From CAVUXJ01 sp963814975 (GTDB taxonomy: Bacteria; Acidobacteriota; Vicinamibacteria; Vicinamibacterales; CAVVIG01): a DNA stretch of 64,000 nt. The DNA lies in NCBI GenBank assembly GCA_963814975.1, contig CAWFFB010000027.1, positions 46,075 through 110,074 of the forward strand, written 5' to 3'. Every line of letters starts with the position of its first letter. Within the stretch, counting starts at the first letter, position 1. Position numbers and translations under genes: made by a program. Positions 17,894-27,045 of the stretch are shown here, piece by piece. Below the pieces are notes generated by a model. That model was not told the DNA's origin and searched no databases. It worked only from the letters and a program-made list of their open reading frames with translations.

Positions 17894-18790
17894 ATGCGAT
17901 CGGCGTGGCTCATGGCTTTCCTGCTCGCCGTCCCGGCCGTTACGAGCACGTCAGCGAAAGAGGTTGACCTGACGATCTCGTCGGCGGCGCAGTCGGCGCA
18001 GCCGGGGTCGGTCCTGTTGATGGTTGTCACCTGCCGCGAGTCCCCGGACCGAGTGGTGGCATCCGCATTGGGGAGAGACGTGGTCTTTTATCCCGACCCG
18101 GACGGCAAGACGTGGCGGGGCCTTGTTGGCGTCGACCTGGAGAGCCAGCCCGGCAAGTACGTCCTGATCGTCAGGGCGATTCGTGCAGGGCAGCCTGAGC
18201 TTTCGGCGGCGCACGATCTGCAGGTCGTACCTAAACGGTTTCCGACCCGGCGGCTGAACGTGGCAGCACGCTATGCGAGTCCGCCCGAGAGCGCGCTCGA
18301 ACGGATTCGGCAGGAGTCCGAACGCCTGGCGGCGATTTTCCAGCGCGTCACGGCTCACCATTGGAGCGGTCCGTTTGTGCTGCCCGTGAGCGATCATCTT
18401 GCGAGCAACTTCGGGGCTCGGAGTATCTTCAACGGACAACCGAGAAACCCCCATGCAGGAATCGACTTCCTGAGCCAGGAGGGGACGCCGGTTCGCGCTC
18501 CCAACGCCGGAGAAATCGTGCTGGCCGAGAGCCTGTTCTTTACGGGAAACACGGTCATCGTCGATCACGGTTTGGGCCTCTACTCATTGCTCGCCCATTT
18601 GTCTCGAATCGACGTCCAGCGAGGGCACGCGGTCGAATCAGGTGCAACTGTGGGTCTCGTGGGCGCGACCGGACGCGTCACCGGGCCCCATTTGCACTGG
18701 GCCGTTCGGCTCAACGAGGCGCGGGTCGATCCGGTTTCATTGGTCGCGGCGTTTCAGACGCCCGCCGCCGGACCGCGCGACAATCGATAA
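17894..18790 (+). CDS. Exported M23-family metallopeptidase
   Basis: A 298-residue secreted peptidase with an N-terminal signal peptide (residues 1-22), a beta-sandwich region (25-115) and a C-terminal LytM/M23 domain. The zinc-binding motifs HAGIDF near residue 193 and HLHW near residue 261 are both complete, with the usual GTPVRAPNAGEIVLAE hairpin and VIVDHGLGLYSLLAHLS strand between them. M23 enzymes cut glycine- or DAP-containing peptide bonds in peptidoglycan, or act as activators of amidases. The gene is monocistronic and converges on the response-regulator operon. A GGAGGTGAG sequence lies about 16 bases upstream of the ATG, farther than usual. Confidence 0.92.
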   Translation: MRSAWLMAFLLAVPAVTSTSAKEVDLTISSAAQSAQPGSVLLMVVTCRESPDRVVASALGRDVVFYPDPDGKTWRGLVGVDLESQPGKYVLIVRAIRAGQPELSAAHDLQVVPKRFPTRRLNVAARYASPPESALERIRQESERLAAIFQRVTAHHWSGPFVLPVSDHLASNFGARSIFNGQPRNPHAGIDFLSQEGTPVRAPNAGEIVLAESLFFTGNTVIVDHGLGLYSLLAHLSRIDVQRGHAVESGATVGLVGATGRVTGPHLHWAVRLNEARVDPVSLVAAFQTPAAGPRDNR

Positions 18791-18841
18791 GCTGAGTGGG
18801 GCCGTCGTCGGCTACGTCGTGCCGGCTGTGGCCGGACCGGG

Positions 18842-19225
18842 TCAGCCGACGGGAAGGTCGAGCACGGCGTTCAGCGAATCCAGCACTTCGCCGGCGTGGC
18901 ACGGCTTCCGAAGAATCGTGATCCGGCCATCGCCCGCCGCCGCAGCAACCGATTCTGGATCCAGAGCGGTCACGAGGATGATCGGAATCGCCTGTGTCAC
19001 CGGATTCGCGCGCAGCTTCCGCAAGACGGTATAGCCGTTCACCACCGGCATCATGATGTCCAGCAGAATCGCATCGGGTCGATGGGTGCACGCCCAGGTA
19101 TACCCTTCGAGGCCGGCTGTGACGGTGACGACGTCACACCCTGGGCTGAGCGTGGTTCGCAGGATCTCGAGATGATCGCGATTGTCGTCGATGATGAGGA
19201 TTCGAGGCCGGCGGCTGCCTGTCAA
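18842..19225 (-). CDS. Single-domain response regulator
   Basis: A 127-residue stand-alone receiver domain with no output domain. The acidic pair D13/D14, the phospho-acceptor D56 in the LLDIMMP loop, T86 in LVTAL and the switch lysine K107 in LRKP are all present, so it should be phosphorylatable. It overlaps the preceding lipoprotein gene by four bases (ATGA), implying translational coupling. No histidine kinase lies in the window, so its partner is unknown. The coupling to a lipoprotein and an outer-membrane protein is unusual for a receiver and is the main clue to its role. Confidence 0.93.
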   Translation of the reverse strand: MTGSRRPRILIIDDNRDHLEILRTTLSPGCDVVTVTAGLEGYTWACTHRPDAILLDIMMPVVNGYTVLRKLRANPVTQAIPIILVTALDPESVAAAAGDGRITILRKPCHAGEVLDSLNAVLDLPVG

Positions 19226-20211
19226 GGCTTTTCCCGACGAGCCACGCGCGGGGCTGACCCCGATCCCGCCCGCAGGCCTTCATCGATCTTCTGTTGAAGC
19301 CTCCGAACGAATCGATCGGCCTCCGCTTCCGTGTACCCGCCGGCGCGAAACGCATCGAGCCATTGCCCGCGCGTCAGCCGCGCGAGGCGCTCGCACATCC
19401 ATCGCAGATCCTGCGGCGCCACGCTGTCGAGAAGCTGCGGCTCTTGCCATGCTCCTCGAAAATGAAACTTCACGCGATTGCCTGAGATTCCCTCGATGAA
19501 CGGCTCCCGCTCGAACCCGTCGATGTCGTCACGCGTGCCGGGCAGCCACCAATTGGTCTTGCCAAAGGACGCGCCGAGATCCTTGATCACGTACTGATAT
19601 TCCGCAGTCGAGCCCTTGCCGGACGTCCTGTAGATCGCGTTCTGCTGCGTCTTGATGTCCCAGTTGTTGAGGACGGTCATCAGCACGAAGAGGCCGGCGA
19701 AGGGCTGTGTATCGAGAAAAGGGTTGCGCCTCCACGACCACGCCCCCATGCTTTTCTGCGTGGACGGCTTCAGGCGGAATCGCGCAGGTCCCTCGGTTTT
19801 CACGATACCGTTGTCCCGGAGCGCAAAGCGCCGCAGGTAGTACACGGGCGGCTGGTGATAGCCCATGGCCCAGACGATGCGCGACGCCACCACTTCGGTT
19901 CGCGCTTCCGGACCGAGCTTGACGCTCCACTCCTGGCCCTGTTCGTCCTTGACGTCCAACCCGGGGCTGAAGCCGCTGGGGTCGGCCGACAACAACGTGA
20001 ACGTCCCGTTGGGATGGGGCGCAAGCGCGGCACCCCCGCCGCCGTTGAACAGGTCTTGCTGCGCCGCATCGCGTGGTTCCTGCCAGAACTCAGCCATTTT
20101 GGTGGGACTGAGCGTCGGGCGATTGTTCGCGCCACATGCTGTCGTCATCACCAGGCAGACAACGAGCAGCGGAACTCGACGACCCATCCGTGCGTGCGAC
20201 CAGATGCTCAA
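19222..20211 (-). CDS. Predicted lipoprotein of unknown function
   Basis: A 329-residue protein with a signal peptide ending in a lipobox-like VMTTAC, giving a lipidated Cys at about residue 26. The mature region has no domain I recognise. Notable segments are VYYLRRFALRDNGIV, PFAGLFVLMTVLNNWDIKT, YQYVIKDLGASFGKTNWW and a helical C-terminus ending in KIDEGLRAG. The 'NNWD ... QNA ... KDLGASFG' pattern looks like a conserved ligand-binding or kinase-like core, but I cannot name the family. It lies 18 bases after the outer-membrane-protein gene and overlaps the response-regulator gene, so the three are one operon. Confidence 0.75.
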   Translation of the reverse strand: MSIWSHARMGRRVPLLVVCLVMTTACGANNRPTLSPTKMAEFWQEPRDAAQQDLFNGGGGAALAPHPNGTFTLLSADPSGFSPGLDVKDEQGQEWSVKLGPEARTEVVASRIVWAMGYHQPPVYYLRRFALRDNGIVKTEGPARFRLKPSTQKSMGAWSWRRNPFLDTQPFAGLFVLMTVLNNWDIKTQQNAIYRTSGKGSTAEYQYVIKDLGASFGKTNWWLPGTRDDIDGFEREPFIEGISGNRVKFHFRGAWQEPQLLDSVAPQDLRWMCERLARLTRGQWLDAFRAGGYTEAEADRFVRRLQQKIDEGLRAGSGSAPRVARREKP

Positions 20212-20229
20212 TAGTGCCTCCCGGGCAGT

Positions 20230-21423
20230 CTAACGCTCGTCGATCAGGCCAAAGCTCACGATGATCTTGGTGCCTTCGCCGCCGCCGAAGGCGAAGTCCG
20301 TTCGTGCGACCGTGTTCACGCCGCGCATGACGCTGATGCTGAAGCCATAGTCGTACTTGAGGCCCGAGAGATTCAGGTCGGCCGGACGTGGGGTCACCTT
20401 GCCGGCGTCGATGAATACCGACGCGTCGAACGGACCCCACACGGGCACGCGATAATCGGCCTGCAGGAGCAACAGATTCAGGTCGCGAAACCGGAAATTG
20501 TCGAATCCGCGAAGCGTGCCCCGGCTGCCGTCGGATCCAATGAACTCCTCGCCGACGCTGCGAAGCTGGCCGGTGCCGCCGAGGGAGGGCTGCATGTAGA
20601 ACGGCACGGTGTTGCCGGCCCGCGTGTCAGTCGCGGCGATCCAGCCGTGGAGCGTGAGCCGCTGGTGGGAGCCGAACACCGCGAACTTGTGTCGAGCCTC
20701 GAGGTCCAGCCGAGTGAAGCTGAACCGATCGAACTGCTGATCGTGGAATAGTGCGTAGCCGATGCGGTACCGTCCGCCCTGGTTGAGGCCTTGACCGTCG
20801 CTGGCCGGCGTTTGGAGATCCGCGAATGCCTGGTACCGCCCGAAGCGCGGCTGGGCGTTCAACCCCGGCGCGTCAATTGCCGTGAAGCGATCCTCCACGC
20901 TCGGGTACTGTTCCGAGGCGCCGCGTCCCAGATCGGGCCATAGCTCTTCGACCCGTACCCCGGCAGTCATCCAATCGCCGAGGCGCGCCGAGGCGACCGC
21001 GCCCACGACCGGGTCGCGCATGAGGAAATTTGTGCGGTCCGCCACATCGCTTTGAATGCCGGATCCGAAATAACTGAGCTGCGGCATCTCCCTGATCCGC
21101 CCGTAGACGCCGACTCGTCCGTGGTCGCCTCGATACGCCGTTTCGAGCTGCGCGCTCCAATAGCGTCGATACGTCACGACCGCTTGCGCGACCGTTTCCC
21201 ATCTGCTGCTGGTGGGAAAGTCGTAACCCACGCCCACGCCCAGGCCTCCGCCAGCGACGATCCCCTTGATCACCGGGTGCAAGGGGCGGCTGAAAATGTT
21301 GGAGACCCTTCCAAACGACGATTTTTCCTCGGGCTTTGCCGCCGGCTCGGGTGCTGGCGCCTCCTGGGCGCGAAGAGGGGCCAGAAACAAGAAACACAGC
21401 GCGATGGTGACCGGCAGCCTCAT
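20230..21423 (-). CDS. BamA/TamA-type outer-membrane beta-barrel protein
   Basis: A 397-residue exported protein beginning with a clear signal peptide (residues 1-19, ending LRAQ), then a Pro/Ala/Glu-rich linker and a beta-barrel. Many alternating amphipathic strands are visible. The segment GTLRGFDNFRFRD near residue 305 fits the conserved loop-6 (V/L)RGF motif of the Omp85/surface-antigen family. No POTRA domain is present and the protein is only about half the length of BamA, so it resembles short barrel-only members. It is the first gene of an operon with a lipoprotein and a response regulator. Function may be outer-membrane transport or assembly; not proven. Confidence 0.78.
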   Translation of the reverse strand: MRLPVTIALCFLFLAPLRAQEAPAPEPAAKPEEKSSFGRVSNIFSRPLHPVIKGIVAGGGLGVGVGYDFPTSSRWETVAQAVVTYRRYWSAQLETAYRGDHGRVGVYGRIREMPQLSYFGSGIQSDVADRTNFLMRDPVVGAVASARLGDWMTAGVRVEELWPDLGRGASEQYPSVEDRFTAIDAPGLNAQPRFGRYQAFADLQTPASDGQGLNQGGRYRIGYALFHDQQFDRFSFTRLDLEARHKFAVFGSHQRLTLHGWIAATDTRAGNTVPFYMQPSLGGTGQLRSVGEEFIGSDGSRGTLRGFDNFRFRDLNLLLLQADYRVPVWGPFDASVFIDAGKVTPRPADLNLSGLKYDYGFSISVMRGVNTVARTDFAFGGGEGTKIIVSFGLIDER

Positions 21424-21572
21424 GGCACCACAACAGCAGCACCAGTCGTGCCAATCTGTTTTGCGTCGATCAGCGAGTCAACGGAGGAGCTGGGGGACGG
21501 GAAGCGTGGCCTATCGGCTGAGCTCAACTTTTCGGGCGGGTCATCCGACGACCCCACCTGACGTCGCGTCGC

Positions 21573-22889
21573 TCAGGGTTGAACCCGATCGGGCGGTGCT
21601 TGTGCAGCGCCCGCATCACCCGCGTCGCTAGAGGAGTATCGTTCACCCGTGATGAGACGGACGCGACGCTGCATCGTGAGGTACGCCCATGCCCATTCGG
21701 TGAGCACCGCCACGCGATTGCGGAACCCGATCAGCGAGAAGATGTGGATGAAAAGCCAGATGAGCCACGCAACGAAGCCGGCCATCTTCAATGGTCCGAT
21801 AGCTGCCACTGCCGAGCCGCGTCCGATAGTGGCCATGCTGCCGTAGTCGCGGTACCGGAAGACTCGCAGCGGCTCCCCTCGAATCGCCCGCAGGACGTTC
21901 TGGGCCGCGTGCACACCTTCTTGCTTCGCCACCTGAGCGACGCCTGGCAGCGGCGCTCCGTCCTGTTCCAACGAGCAGATATCGCCGACGACAAAAACCT
22001 CGGGGCGGCCCGGGACCGTGAGGTCCGGTTCGGCCGGGACGCGTCCGGCGCGATCGACAGCGACGCCGAGCAGTCGGGCCAGCGGGGACGCGGCCACGCC
22101 AGCGGCCCACAAGACTGTCTGCGCCGCAATGCGCTCGCCGCCGGTCGTCACGCCTTCCTCGTCGACCATCGTCACCGGGGAACCGGTACGTACCTCGACG
22201 CCGAGGCGTTCGAGTGACTGACGAGCCGCGTGCCGTAGAGGCTCGGGAAAGGCACCAAGCAGGTTGCGGCTTGCCTCGATCAGCACGATCCGGGCTGATC
22301 CGGGATCGATGCTGCGAAAGTCTTCCCGCAACGAGTGGCGGGCGATTTCCGCGAGCGCGCCGGCCAGCTCTACTCCGGTGGGACCGCCACCCACAATCAC
22401 GAAGGTGAGGAGTCGCCGGGCGGCGACCGGATCGGTCGCTTGTTCCGCGGCTTCGAACGCCAGCAGCACCCGCCTCCGGATTTCCAGCGCGTCGTCCAGC
22501 GTCTTGAGCCCAGGCGCGCGCGACGCCCATTCCGGGTGCCCGAAGTACGCGTGGGCGGCACCCGTCGCCACAATCAGGTAGTCGTACGAGATGGTCGTTG
22601 CCGCAAGCGCGCCGCGCAGCAGGATTCGGCGTGCGGCGACGTCGATTTCGCGAACTTCGGCGAGCAGCACCTTCACGTTGGATTGATGGCGAAGCACCCA
22701 TCGGATGGGCGACGCGATGTCGCCGGGCGACAGCGAGGCTGTCGCCACCTGGTAGAGCAGCGGCTGGAACAAATGGTGGTTCTGCCGATCGATCAAGGTG
22801 ATTCGAACGGGCGCGTCGGCGAGCGCGCGCGCGGCATCCAGTCCTCCAAATCCTCCGCCGACGATGACCAGGTGAGGCGCGTCGGCCAT
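21573..22889 (-). CDS. ndh: Type II NADH dehydrogenase-like FAD protein
   Basis: A 438-residue FAD/NAD(P)-binding protein. The FAD motif VIVGGGFGGLDAARAL opens it, and NHHLFQPLLYQVATASLSP near residue 38 is a hallmark of type II NADH:quinone oxidoreductases. The second Rossmann motif FVIVGGGPTGVELAGALAE near residue 163 binds NADH. FVVGDICSLEQDGAPLPGVAQVA near residue 300 completes the FAD site. A hydrophobic C-terminal stretch (FVAWLIWLFIHIFSLIGFR) would anchor it to the membrane. It should feed electrons from NADH to quinone without pumping protons. Its ATG directly abuts the stop codon of the next gene on the left-reading strand. Confidence 0.9.
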   Translation of the reverse strand: MADAPHLVIVGGGFGGLDAARALADAPVRITLIDRQNHHLFQPLLYQVATASLSPGDIASPIRWVLRHQSNVKVLLAEVREIDVAARRILLRGALAATTISYDYLIVATGAAHAYFGHPEWASRAPGLKTLDDALEIRRRVLLAFEAAEQATDPVAARRLLTFVIVGGGPTGVELAGALAEIARHSLREDFRSIDPGSARIVLIEASRNLLGAFPEPLRHAARQSLERLGVEVRTGSPVTMVDEEGVTTGGERIAAQTVLWAAGVAASPLARLLGVAVDRAGRVPAEPDLTVPGRPEVFVVGDICSLEQDGAPLPGVAQVAKQEGVHAAQNVLRAIRGEPLRVFRYRDYGSMATIGRGSAVAAIGPLKMAGFVAWLIWLFIHIFSLIGFRNRVAVLTEWAWAYLTMQRRVRLITGERYSSSDAGDAGAAQAPPDRVQP

Positions 22890-24906
22890 TTACGGACGCA
22901 CGGAGGGTTCGGGCGCGCGTGACATCAGGTCAGCGACCGCGGGACGTAGCTCCGGCTTGAGGCGAACCGCCTCGCGGAAGTGTTCGGCGGCTTCCGTTGG
23001 TCGCCCCTTCAGAAGCAGGATGCGGCCCAGATTCATCCTGGCGTCGACGTTCTCCCGATCGATCTGGACGGCCCGCGCGTAGCGAATCGCCGCCTCGTCC
23101 ACCTTGTTCTGCATGGCGAGGGCCACGCCGAGGCTGTTGTGAGCGTCCGCGTCATCCGGATGCGCCGCCAGAACTCGCTCGAAATGTTCGGTCGCCTCGC
23201 GCGGCTCCTCCTTCTGCAACAGGCTCGTCCCCAAGTTGCGGTGCGCCTGGAGAAGCCCCGGATCGAACCGCAACGCCTCCCGATATTCGGCAATGGCATC
23301 GTCGCTCCTGCCTTGCTTCGCCAGCGCGATCCCCAGCTGGTTGTGCGCGGGCGCATCGTCTGGGTGCAGCCGCAGGTAGTCCTTGTAGAGGCTGATCGAC
23401 TCGTCGAGCTCGCCGTTCCGTTCGAGGTCGAGGGCAAGGTTGTATCGAGCCTCGGGCGCTTCGGGATTGAGACGCAGCGCTTCTCGATGTTGTTGAATCG
23501 CTTCGGTCCGTCGGCCGGCTCGCTGCAGGGCCTCCCCGAGGTTCGAATGGGCACGCCAGTGCGGCCGCCTTTCGACCACGGTCCGCCACAGGACTTCATC
23601 GCTCCGAAAATCCGTGTTGCGCCGGGCCGAGACCAGGCCGAGTGATCCCGCAACCCCGAGGACGAGCAGTGCCGGGACCGCGCCGGGGCGCCGCCTCAGC
23701 CCCAGCCATCCGCACGCCACGGTCAGGACGACGACAGCAGCCAACGGAAGATACATCCGCCTCTCCGCCCCAACCTCGGTCGCGATCGGTATGACGCTGG
23801 AGGTCGGCGCGAGAATCAGACAGAACCACGCGCCGAGAAAGCCAAGCGCCGGACGGTAGATCAACGCCGCCGCGGTTCCGACCGTGATGAGCGCCACAAC
23901 CAGCAGGTACGGCCATACCTCGTGGACCGAAGTCGGCGGCGGGGCGCCGTAGTCGAGGACGAGAGCCCTCGGCCAGACGGCCAGCCGAAGATAGCGTGTC
24001 ACCATGACGGACTGGTTCAGTGCGTAATCCCACGCGCTGGCGCCTGCCGAAAATCCGACGGTGCGAGCGCGCGGCCCCGACCACATCAACGCCAGGAGGT
24101 ACGGTCCAGGTCGCCGCCAGCCCGAAATAGAGCGGCCAGCGCTTTTCGAAGAGCGTGCGGAACGAACCCGATCGAAAGACCGCGTCGTAGAGCAGGACCA
24201 TCAGTGGGGCAGTCACCATCACTTCCTTGCTGGCCATCCCGAGGACACAGGACAGCACCGCCACGCCATGCCACCAGGCGGGTCGCTCAGAGTCGAGCGC
24301 GCGAATGGAGGCATAGAGCGTGAAAAGGTAGAACAACGCCATCGTCGATTCGGTGCGCTGCGTGAGGTAATTGACCACCTCCGTCTGGAGCGGATGGACC
24401 AGCCAGATCAACGTGCACGCCGTCGCGATTCCATCGGATGCGCTGCCGAACCGTTCCTGAAGGGGGCTGCGTCTGAGGGTTCGCCTGACGATGCCGAAGA
24501 GCACGAGCGTGCACACGATGTGCACGCCGACGTTCCACGCGTGATAGCCACGAACATCGAGGCCTCCGAGCGCGTAGTTGACGGCCATCGACAAGGCGAC
24601 GACCGGCCGGCCCGCGACCGGGGTGTTGGGCGGCGCGCTGAACGCGTGCCATAGCGGCCAGAGGCGGCGGATTTGAGGATTCGCCAGGATCGAGTTCTGG
24701 TCGTCGAAAATGAACACGCCCCAGAGGCTATTGCCGTAAACAACCAGGCCGGCCATGACGAGCAACGCCGCCAGGCCCCATGTGCGCCGTGTCGTCGTGG
24801 GGACGGCGCGGCCTTCCGCGCCCGCTTGTCGCCGCACACTTCGCGGGCGCGGTCCATCGCCGGTCGCTCGTCCGGCGCGGGATGCCACAACGGATCTCTT
24901 GCTCAT
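22890..24906 (-). CDS. Membrane protein with GT-C-like N-terminus and TPR C-terminus (one +1 frame break)
   Basis: Removing one base near 24102 joins two frames into one 672-residue protein. The N-terminal half is a multi-helix membrane region with FIFDDQNSILANPQIRRLW, WNVGVHIVCTLVLFGI and TLIWLVHPLQTEVVNYLTQR, the pattern of TMTC/PMT-like GT-C glycosyltransferase-related proteins in which the early Asp pair (FDDQ) is conserved. The C-terminal third holds about six tetratricopeptide repeats, such as AHSNLGEALQRAGRRTEAIQ and AHNQLGIALAKQGRSDDAI. Its stop codon immediately precedes the ndh-like ATG, so the two are co-transcribed. Such proteins may mannosylate or scaffold exported proteins; activity here is unproven. 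Confidence 0.83.
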
Positions 24907-25160
24907 AGGTGCGTGAGGTAGACGCCGGCTGCGGATGGATCGGTGCAGGCGCGATGAACGAGACGAAGATGGGCGCGTCTGTTGGCGCTTAGGGGAGGCA
25001 TTTTATTACGCATTCGGGGTCGGCGCTGCACTAATAATGGAACCAGCCTGCGCACCGAATCCAATGCACGCTGGCGCCACGCCTGCGTGCGCTGTTCTGT
25101 CTCGAGTAAACCTGAGCGACGCCCACGCCGAATTCTGGTTCGTGGAAGCCGTCCTCATCT

Positions 25161-25613
25161 GTGAGGCTCGCCGTGATAATCCAAGAGATGACGGAGCAAG
25201 AGTGCCGCGCAATGCTCGCCGGGACGAATCTCGCCCGGCTGGCGTGCGCCCACAACAATCAGCCGTACATCGTTCCCATTCATGTCGACCTGGCAGGTGA
25301 TTTTCTCTACTGCTATGCCACACTGGGTCAGAAAATCGAATGGATGCGACAGAATCCGCTCGTGTGCCTCGAGGCCGAGGACTTCAGAACTCACGGACAA
25401 TGGACGAGCCTTGTCGTCTTCGGACATTACGAGGAGCTGCCACACACTCCCGAGTACGAAGAGCCGCGAATGGTGGCCGAGCGCCTTTTCGCGAGGCATC
25501 CGGCCTGGTGGGAGCCGGCCTCTGTTCCGCTCGTTGCCCACGAACAGCGAGCCCGGGTTGTGTTCCGTATTCGCCTCGATCGCATGACCGGCCGGCGGAG
25601 CGCGCCCGATTGA
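25161..25613 (+). CDS. Pyridoxamine 5'-phosphate oxidase-like FMN split-barrel protein
   Basis: A 150-residue flavin-binding split-barrel protein of the PNPOx-like family. The core runs MTEQECRAMLAGTNLARLAC, IVPIHVDLAGDFLYCYATLG and KIEWMRQNPLVCLEAED, then a strand around SLVVFGHYEELP. The conserved helix-strand-strand pattern (xLARLAC-x-x-N-Q-PYIVP) binds FMN or F420. The true start may be the GTG a few codons in, just before IIQEM. These proteins are usually small flavin-dependent reductases or haem/F420 binders rather than vitamin B6 enzymes. The neighbours give no hint about substrate. Confidence 0.85.
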   Translation: MRLAVIIQEMTEQECRAMLAGTNLARLACAHNNQPYIVPIHVDLAGDFLYCYATLGQKIEWMRQNPLVCLEAEDFRTHGQWTSLVVFGHYEELPHTPEYEEPRMVAERLFARHPAWWEPASVPLVAHEQRARVVFRIRLDRMTGRRSAPD

Positions 25614-25722
25614 CACCCGACGATCTCGTCCTGTCGCGGACGAACAGGTTCGGCCTGCAACGATGCGGCTGCTGACCCAGGCAGGCTCGATATAATCAGT
25701 GCTTTGAACAGAGGAGGGCTCC

Positions 25723-26267
25723 GTGCGTATCGCAACCGCGTTGCTGGCAGGCTTCGGACTGACCGCGTCCGGTCTGTTCGCTCTCGCTCAGACCTCGACC
25801 GCCGCGCCGACGACGGCCGCCCTCGCCGTGCAGAAGGCGACCGAGCAGCCGGGTGCCCCCGCATTCGAATACCTCGGCACGCTGCGGGCCGAAGCCGGGC
25901 ACCCGCACCGTCGTCGAAAACGGCCCGCAAGGGACGCGCACGGTCGTGCAGCTCGTCGGCGGCCGTTTCGAAGGTCCGCGTGTCAAGGCGTCGGTGCAGA
26001 CGCCGGCCGGCGACTGGATCACTAACCGCGCCGACGGCAGCTACCGGCTCGACGTTCGCCTCACGCTGAAGACCGACGATGGGGCGCTGATTCTGGTGAC
26101 GTACAACGGCATCGGCCAGACGACGGCGGCCGGCGCGTCGCTGCGGACGTGCTCCGCTCTTCGAGACCGGCGATTCGCGCTACGTCTGGCTCACCCGGCT
26201 GCAGGCGGTCGGCGTCGGCGAGCGAGTCGGCACCGCGATCAAGTACGACATCTACGCGCTGAAGTAG
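25723..26267 (+). CDS. Exported DUF3237-family protein (two +1 frame breaks)
   Basis: A GTG start preceded by GAGGAGG begins a signal peptide (residues 1-22, ALLAGFGLTASGLFALAQ). DUF3237-like sequence then appears in three successive frames: PAFEYLGTLRAE; then TRTVVENGPQGTRTVVQLVG and YRLDVRLTLKTDDGALILVT; then LFETGDSRYVWLTRLQAVGV and KYDIYALK, with a stop at 26265-26267. Removing one base near 25889-25902 and one T at 26150 restores a single 180-residue protein. DUF3237 proteins form a small beta-barrel of unknown function. Both breaks have the direction seen in the other broken genes of this window, so the gene is probably intact in the cell. Confidence 0.72.
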
Positions 26268-26385
26268 AGGCCGACGCGCTCGTACGCAGCAAGACCATGA
26301 AGCCGCGTGAGCGGCCGCTCACCGGAAAAGCGAGCGATTCAAGTCACCTGGGTGAGCGTGATACGGGGTTAGGCGCCCCCTGCAA

Positions 26386-27045
26386 TCAGACGCGCTCGAG
26401 GTAGTCGTCCCACATGTCGAGATGGACGGAGTCGCAAGGCGACGCGCGCTCGCCCCAGAGCTCGCGCGCCGCAAACCGCACGGAATAGAGGTGCTGCGGG
26501 TTCTCGCCAAGGAAGTGCGCATTCGTATCGGGGAACACGAAGACACCATGATCCCGGACGACGAGGCCGGCCTTTCCGCGCGCATATCGCGGGAGGCGCG
26601 TATGGCCTAATGGATTGATGTTGCGCGCGCGAACGCGCTCGCCGACTTTGAAATGCGGAGTCGCCGGCACGTTGCGCCTCGCCGAGCGTCGCCGTGCGAT
26701 CATGGCGGGGACCATCGCGGGCGTCACGTGAGGAGTGGCCGTCGCCGATCCATCCGGCTGGCCGTTCGCGACCTCCGCCGCCGTGACCACGCCTGTGCTG
26801 ACGAGTTGTCCGACGATGCGCGCCATCCAGCGCTCGTAATAGCTCATGCGCAGGTACTCGTCCGGGGGTAGAACCTCAATCGCATGACGCGACGCGTCGA
26901 GATTCGATCTGCCTCCGCCGGCTCTCAAGACGCGCGTGATCGCATAGATCCGGCCCTCCCAGGCAACATGAAACACGGGCTCGTCCTCTTCGTGCCCGAT
27001 GGGCCCGAAGCCGTGCATGCCGCCCATGTCGTGCACGCCGTTCAC
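26386..27045 (-). CDS. nthB: Nitrile hydratase beta subunit
   Basis: A 219-residue nitrile hydratase beta subunit. The start MNGVHDMGGMHGFGPI is the standard opening of this subunit. The helical middle (YYERWMARIVGQLVSTGVV) and the C-terminal SH3-like barrel (FKVGERVRARNINPLGHTRL, then HFLGENPQHLYSVRFAARELWG) are all present. It lacks metal ligands itself but pairs with the alpha subunit to convert nitriles to amides. Its start overlaps the alpha stop by four bases. In cobalt-type systems an activator gene usually follows beta, but here the next gene downstream is DUF3237 on the other strand. Confidence 0.95.
   Translation of the reverse strand: MNGVHDMGGMHGFGPIGHEEDEPVFHVAWEGRIYAITRVLRAGGGRSNLDASRHAIEVLPPDEYLRMSYYERWMARIVGQLVSTGVVTAAEVANGQPDGSATATPHVTPAMVPAMIARRRSARRNVPATPHFKVGERVRARNINPLGHTRLPRYARGKAGLVVRDHGVFVFPDTNAHFLGENPQHLYSVRFAARELWGERASPCDSVHLDMWDDYLERV

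Noticed and set aside
23596..24906. Two separate genes for the membrane half and the TPR half
   Set aside because: One base restores a single 672-residue protein of a known architecture.
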